Of a DNA stretch of 64,000 nt, positions 59,464 through 64,000 are shown one piece after another. The notes beneath the pieces are model-generated. The model was not told where the DNA came from. It searched no databases and worked only from the letters and a program-made list of their open reading frames with translations. The DNA comes from Adenanthera pavonina (taxonomy: Eukaryota > Streptophyta > Magnoliopsida > Fabales > Fabaceae). Every line of letters begins with the position of its first letter. The first letter of the stretch is position 1. The translations under genes were made by a program, and so were the position numbers. The stretch is from contig JAIVEN010000007.1 in NCBI GenBank assembly GCA_026686845.1, positions 32,113,001-32,177,000 of the forward strand, written 5' to 3'.

Positions 59464-61894
59464 TGTAACAACCCACATTATACTATCCTGGACTTAGTCA
59501 TGAACTAATGGGAAGTATACCCGGTAATATGTGTAGGATCGAAGGATCAAGAAGGTGGAGGAACAAAAAAGAGACAGAAGCATTCCATGCCGCAGCAAGA
59601 AATAGGACTGCCGCAGCGAGAGAGTTCAAAACTTGGATAATTTCTCGAATATAAGGGCTCTACGTTGAGGCAAACTTATCCCCCGACGCAGCGCCAAACC
59701 CCAAATTCCTATAAATCAGAAGTCATTTCAGTCGGCCGAAACGAGAAAAATCGAGGGAGGAAGAAAAAGGCTCCACTAGGGCTTCGATTATCCTGCCTCT
59801 AGAGGTGATATTTGGATCTTAGGAGCTTGTATCACGGTTGGTAAGTGAACTCTCCTTTCCTCTCCTCTCTTTTCCTTTTGTTTTTGATTTAGAATCGGTG
59901 AGAGTATGTTAGGTTTTGCATTTATGGATGATTCCACCTATTAAAATACTTGATTTGGTATTATAGAAGTGTTATGTAGTGTTAGAAAGATTTGGGTATG
60001 AGATTTGAGGGAATTGTGATGAGTTTGAATGGAACCTTAGATTGGAAATTGTAGAAGGAGCATGAAATCCGAGATATATGAGGATGATTATGATGTGAAT
60101 GGTTAATTAGAGTTCATTAGTATGTAATTATGTTGTTGGAACTACAGGTTAAGCCTAAATGGCAAAGTTGTAGATTTTGGTTGTTATGAGTACCATACTA
60201 ATTAAAGGTATTATGATGTTATAGTAGTTGATTAGCTAATTGAAAGTGTATTGTTCATGATGGGTGCTTTAGAGGCTTGCTCAATTCCTCTGTGTGCATG
60301 GTGTCAATAACTCGAGGTAACCGGGTGTTTGTTATATGTATGTTATGTTGATATATATATGCATGTTTCTATTCATACCATGATATTGTTATGTATATGT
60401 GTATGGTTTTTTACATATCATGGTATGCACACGGTCAGACAAGGTACTTGTATATGATGATGAGCGTGATATTGTATATGCATATATGTGATTGTAGCAT
60501 TCCCATATGATTGCATGCTAGTATGATAATGATGATGAATATGATGATGATTATATATTGCTAAAGGCATGTTAGCATGACATTAAGCATTATCACCGCA
60601 TTGATGCATTGTATGGTGGATTAGGAGATGATGATAAGATGAGATATAATATGATATGATGATATATATGATGTGGTGATAGAATGGAATTCCTGCCACT
60701 AAATCCTCTCCCATGGCTCGGAGAGACAGGCGGCAGTAAACTGCACCTTTCCTATATCACCACTAATTCGGTGTGGTTCAGGGGAAAAAGAGCCACAGTC
60801 CAAGCATTAGTGTGACATTTGGCTCGGTGCACTAGTGTGATGTGAGTTTAATGATATCTTGGAATCAATCGTCACTGACTATTGGAAGGAGATCACCTAT
60901 TAGAAATGTCTTGTTATGACGCTAGCCCATGGTTCTAACAGTGTATAAGGGAGACATGCATCCTATAACATTTGGCATTGCATTATATCATTTGCATATA
61001 TGTGTGGTATAGATTATATTATTGTATGTGTGTGTATGTCCTAGTCACTATGACTCTGTCTCACACCCCTCATGACTAACATTTCAGGTGAAGACTCTGG
61101 TACTAGCTAGGAGAAGACCAAGGAGCTATTGTCCTCTCCGTCCTCAGGAATACCAGGTGTAATTGGTAGTTTACTATTAAGTTTATGCAATATTATGCTA
61201 AGTAGGTTGGTGTGGCTTGATGTCTGTATGATTATCCAAGGTGTATTGTCTATACATTATGTGACAATAGGATGATTGTGACAAAGATGTTTGGATGATA
61301 TAGATGATTATGTGATAATATTGATGATGAGGGGTGATATGTGCTAGGTATGGTTTATATGTGTGATGATGATTGTCGCCCCAGTATAGGTCAGTGTTGT
61401 TGAAGTGTGTGTTTGTCAGCCAGAATGGCCATAAATGGGAGCTTAAAGGTGGTTTTGGACCTTGTATGTGTGTGTTAGGCATGTAGCCCATTGTGTGATT
61501 TTAGGGTTCAAGAGGGTTAATTCTTAGAGGAGATGTTTCTCCAGGGTAAAACCTCCTTGGCCAGATTAGTTTAGCCAAATAGGACTTGAATGAATGGTTT
61601 TTGAGTGCCCAATTGCCTTTGGTGGCAATTCAAGGAGGTTGATTGTGAGTTTTGGTCAAAAAGTAGACAAAAAAGTGTTGGATCTCTAAAATCTCCATAC
61701 GGAGATGGATTTAGATGAAATTAGTGTCTATGGATAGATTGAGACAAGATTGACTTGTAGGAGTTGGAATTAGATCAGTCATAAATTAGAGCACGAAGTT
61801 GTGTGAGTCAAAAATTTGCCCCAAAAAATAACAAATTGCTGATATGGTATTTAAGGGGACGCTACAGTGCCAGAAGCTTGGCCACGGCGCTAAG
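59464..61894 (+). mobile_element. Gypsy-like LTR copy 1, cut by copy 2
   Basis: Starts TGTAACAACCCACATTATAC. Contains a GC-rich leader with GCCGCAGCR words, then AACATTTCAGGTGAAGACTC and repeated GATGAT-rich stretches. It stops at GGCGCTAAG where copy 2 begins. Copy 3 continues about 300 bp beyond the equivalent point, so this copy is incomplete here. Confidence 0.65.
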
Positions 61895-62727
61895 TGTAAC
61901 AACCATTATTAGACTACCCTAAACTTAGCCCCTGAGCTAACATGAAGCATACTTGTGATGTGTGCAGGATTGGAGGAAGAAGCAAAATGAGAGAAATTCA
62001 ATATTTGAGGCAAAGAAGGAGCCACACCGCTGTGAGATACAAGGCCGCCGCGGTGAGACACGTGTGTCAATTTGGAAAATGATAGGATTGAGAGCACTTG
62101 CGCCATGGCGAGCTTACTGCCACCGCGGTGAAAGTCAAAAAATTTGTTTAGGTCAGAAACATTTTAGTCGAATGCTGAAGGAGAATACGGAGGGAGAACG
62201 GAGGAGCTCCACTAGAGCATGAGAAATTCGACCAAGGAAGATGATTTTCATCCTCAGGGAGCTTGATTAATGGTTGGTAAGTTGATCTTGCTTCCTCTTC
62301 TCTCTTTTCTCTTCGATTTTGTTTTGGAAATTGGTGGGAGTATATAGGTTTTCAAGTTGAGGAAGAATCCACTTATTAAAATACTTGATTTGGTGTTGTA
62401 GAAGTGTTATGTAGTGTTAGAAAGCTTTGGGTTTGAGTTTTGGTTGGATTATGATGGGTTTGAGTGGAACTCTAGGTTGGAAATTGTAAAAGGGAGTATG
62501 AATCCGAGATGTGTGAGGAAGATTGGGATATGGATGGTTGTTTAGAGTTTATTGGTATGTGTTTATGCCACTAGATCATGGGGTCAAGCTTAGTTAGTTG
62601 AGTTATAAGTTACAAGTTGATATTGTGTTATGTTAATTGAGAATATTGTGGTATTGTAATGTATAAACTGTCGATTGGAAGGATGCAGCTCGTGATTTGG
62701 TTAGCAATTTGAGGAGCTTGTGGGAAC
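61895..62727 (+). mobile_element. Gypsy-like LTR copy 2, cut by a copia LTR
   Basis: TGTAACAACCATTATTAGAC aligns with the start of copy 1 (shared ACTTGATTTGGTRTTRTAGAAGTGTTATG near 62385). It is interrupted at 62728. Confidence 0.65.
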
Positions 62728-64000
62728 TGTAGAATCAAGTGTTTTGATGATTCCAAACCAACCTTCAAGAGCTTGGAATAAAGATATCAAAGATGCACAA
62801 AAGGGTTCAAGTGAAGAAATTCTAGAAAAATCAATGCAAGAATAGATGTAGAATATTTAGTAATATTTTAATTTGAGTAAAAGACTTTGATTTGGTGAAA
62901 AGATATCTTAAAACCTTGATTCTATGTTAATTCATGGAATATTTGAAAAACACCCACCAACAGATGAAGTTTGAAAGGTTTATACTTATCTGCTGCTTTG
63001 AAAATTCGAACTTTGGTTTTGGAAATTCGAATTTCATATTGAAAATGAACAAGTCTGAAAAGAGCCTTTTTTAACAGACGAATTTTGACTTGAGAAATGC
63101 GAATTTTGATACATGTCTGAAAAGAGCTTTCTTTGACAGACGAACTTTGGCTTTTGAAAATTCAAACTTTAGATAAAATGCAACTTATGAAAATTGAAAA
63201 ATTCATCTGAGAATATGTCAAAGTTCATCTGAAAATAAGTTTAAAAAGAGCTCTAAAATTGCTCACTGACAGATGAACTTTGAACTTGAAAATTTGAATT
63301 TCATACACAAAACTTGTGAGTCTATTTTGTTGATATGTTGGCATACGAATGACAAAATTCAGAAATTCAAACTTTAAAGTAAGTCTGAAAAGAGGTCTCT
63401 CTGACAGATGAACTTTACCCTTTGAAAATTCGAATTTCGAATTGATGAACTATTGTCTCTCATTGAACCAATTACTGACAGACGAATTTTGGGGTTCCAA
63501 AATTCAAATTTCGAAGGCACTGTAGCAAATTGAAATTACTGTTCACACTTAACAGAACGTCTTTAAACATGAAAATTCGTATGTTCCAACATAGAATCAT
63601 TTTCTAAAGATGAAAATTCAAATTTTGCTTCATAACAGACGAACTTCAGGAGTTCAACGTTAAAGGCTGTAACTTTCGGTTTCTGCGAAATTCGTCTATT
63701 GACTAACTGAAATTCGAACTTTGAGTGTCAGAAGCATTAAATGCGGTTGGTGAACGGATAGTTTCTCAGTGTAACCGTTGGGTAATGTCTCTAACGGCTA
63801 GATCTTGTCTCTAACGTATAGTTGAGGCAGAAATCTATAAATAGAACTTCATTTAAAGATGTGGGTAACAAAAATTACTTTATATATACTGAAATTCTAC
63901 CAAATCATCTATTCAAAGTCTCTTACTCTCACATACTTCAAACTTTATACTCCAACTTTCATATTCACTCTGTTTGAGAGAGTTTATTAGTTTATTAATT
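62728..64000 (+). mobile_element. Copia-type LTR, runs off the window
   Basis: TGTAGAATCAAGTGTTTTGATG onward aligns with the reverse complement of 38530-40162. It contains eight or more ACAGAYGAAYTTTG motifs and CTATAAATAGAACTTC (63835), a good TATA box. The end lies beyond the window. Confidence 0.7.

Noticed and set aside
1..64000. CRISPR array, bacterial operon or organellar insert
   Set aside because: All protein-coding traces are plant nuclear genes or plant transposons with spliceosomal introns; the repeats are MITE/TIR or microsatellite in nature.

Overview
This is nuclear DNA of a flowering plant, very probably a eudicot. It is AT-rich and intron-containing. It has a small cluster of cytochrome P450 genes with the usual CYP71 two-exon structure, buried in plant transposable elements (CACTA, hAT, PIF/Harbinger, Stowaway and Tourist MITEs, copia and gypsy LTRs, an RTE-type LINE). 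The species cannot be named from the sequence. No bacterial, organellar, rRNA, tRNA or CRISPR features were seen.

Host genes. Only the P450 locus looks like host coding capacity. All copies lie on the minus strand. Gene A (exon 1 at 326-1189) runs off the left edge. Gene B (29580-31653) is complete: two exons, about 497 residues. A frameshifted 3' remnant of a third copy lies between them (10915-11455). Gene B has all the heme-binding signatures but a glycine where the I-helix acid of AGxDT normally sits. Its upstream region is tandemly duplicated, and each copy carries a different MITE at a site that is empty in the other copy.

Layout. 1-3069: P450 gene A and intergenic DNA. 3070-6062: gypsy-type solo LTR with a nested hAT MITE, both with perfect target duplications. 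6526-10514: AT-rich possible Helitron holding a SINE-like insert. 10.9-13.4 kb: P450 relic and a Tourist MITE. 13486-19251: non-autonomous CACTA element carrying a kinesin exon fragment. 20892-24801: two-gene PIF/Harbinger element, both genes broken by stops. 26-28.3 kb: cluster of Stowaway MITEs, one nested in another. 29.3-33.2 kb: P450 gene B and its duplicated upstream region. 33.6-38.5 kb: LTR-like debris and a Harbinger-like element holding a 5'-truncated RTE LINE. 38.5-40.2 kb: copia LTR. 40804-47811: hAT element with a broken transposase and a solo LTR in its 5' leader. 48-51.7 kb: degenerate retroelement pieces. 52722-58815: second CACTA element with a Ulp1-protease-type gene and a captured eIF2A fragment. 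59464-64000: gypsy LTR copies interrupted by a second copia LTR.

How the parts relate. The P450s are probably endoplasmic-reticulum monooxygenases of specialised (terpenoid-like) metabolism that grew by local duplication. The rest is layered transposon insertion, datable in relative order from target duplications and nesting. The two CACTA elements have similar termini but different subterminal hairpin sequences, and each has picked up a host gene fragment. No intact transposase was found; nearly all visible nonsense codons are explained by C-to-T (or G-to-A) transitions, as expected for old methylated copies. No clearly new system was found. The most interesting items are the captured kinesin and eIF2A fragments, the doubled CACTA terminus, the unusual P450 I-helix, and the repeated motif inside the copia LTRs.
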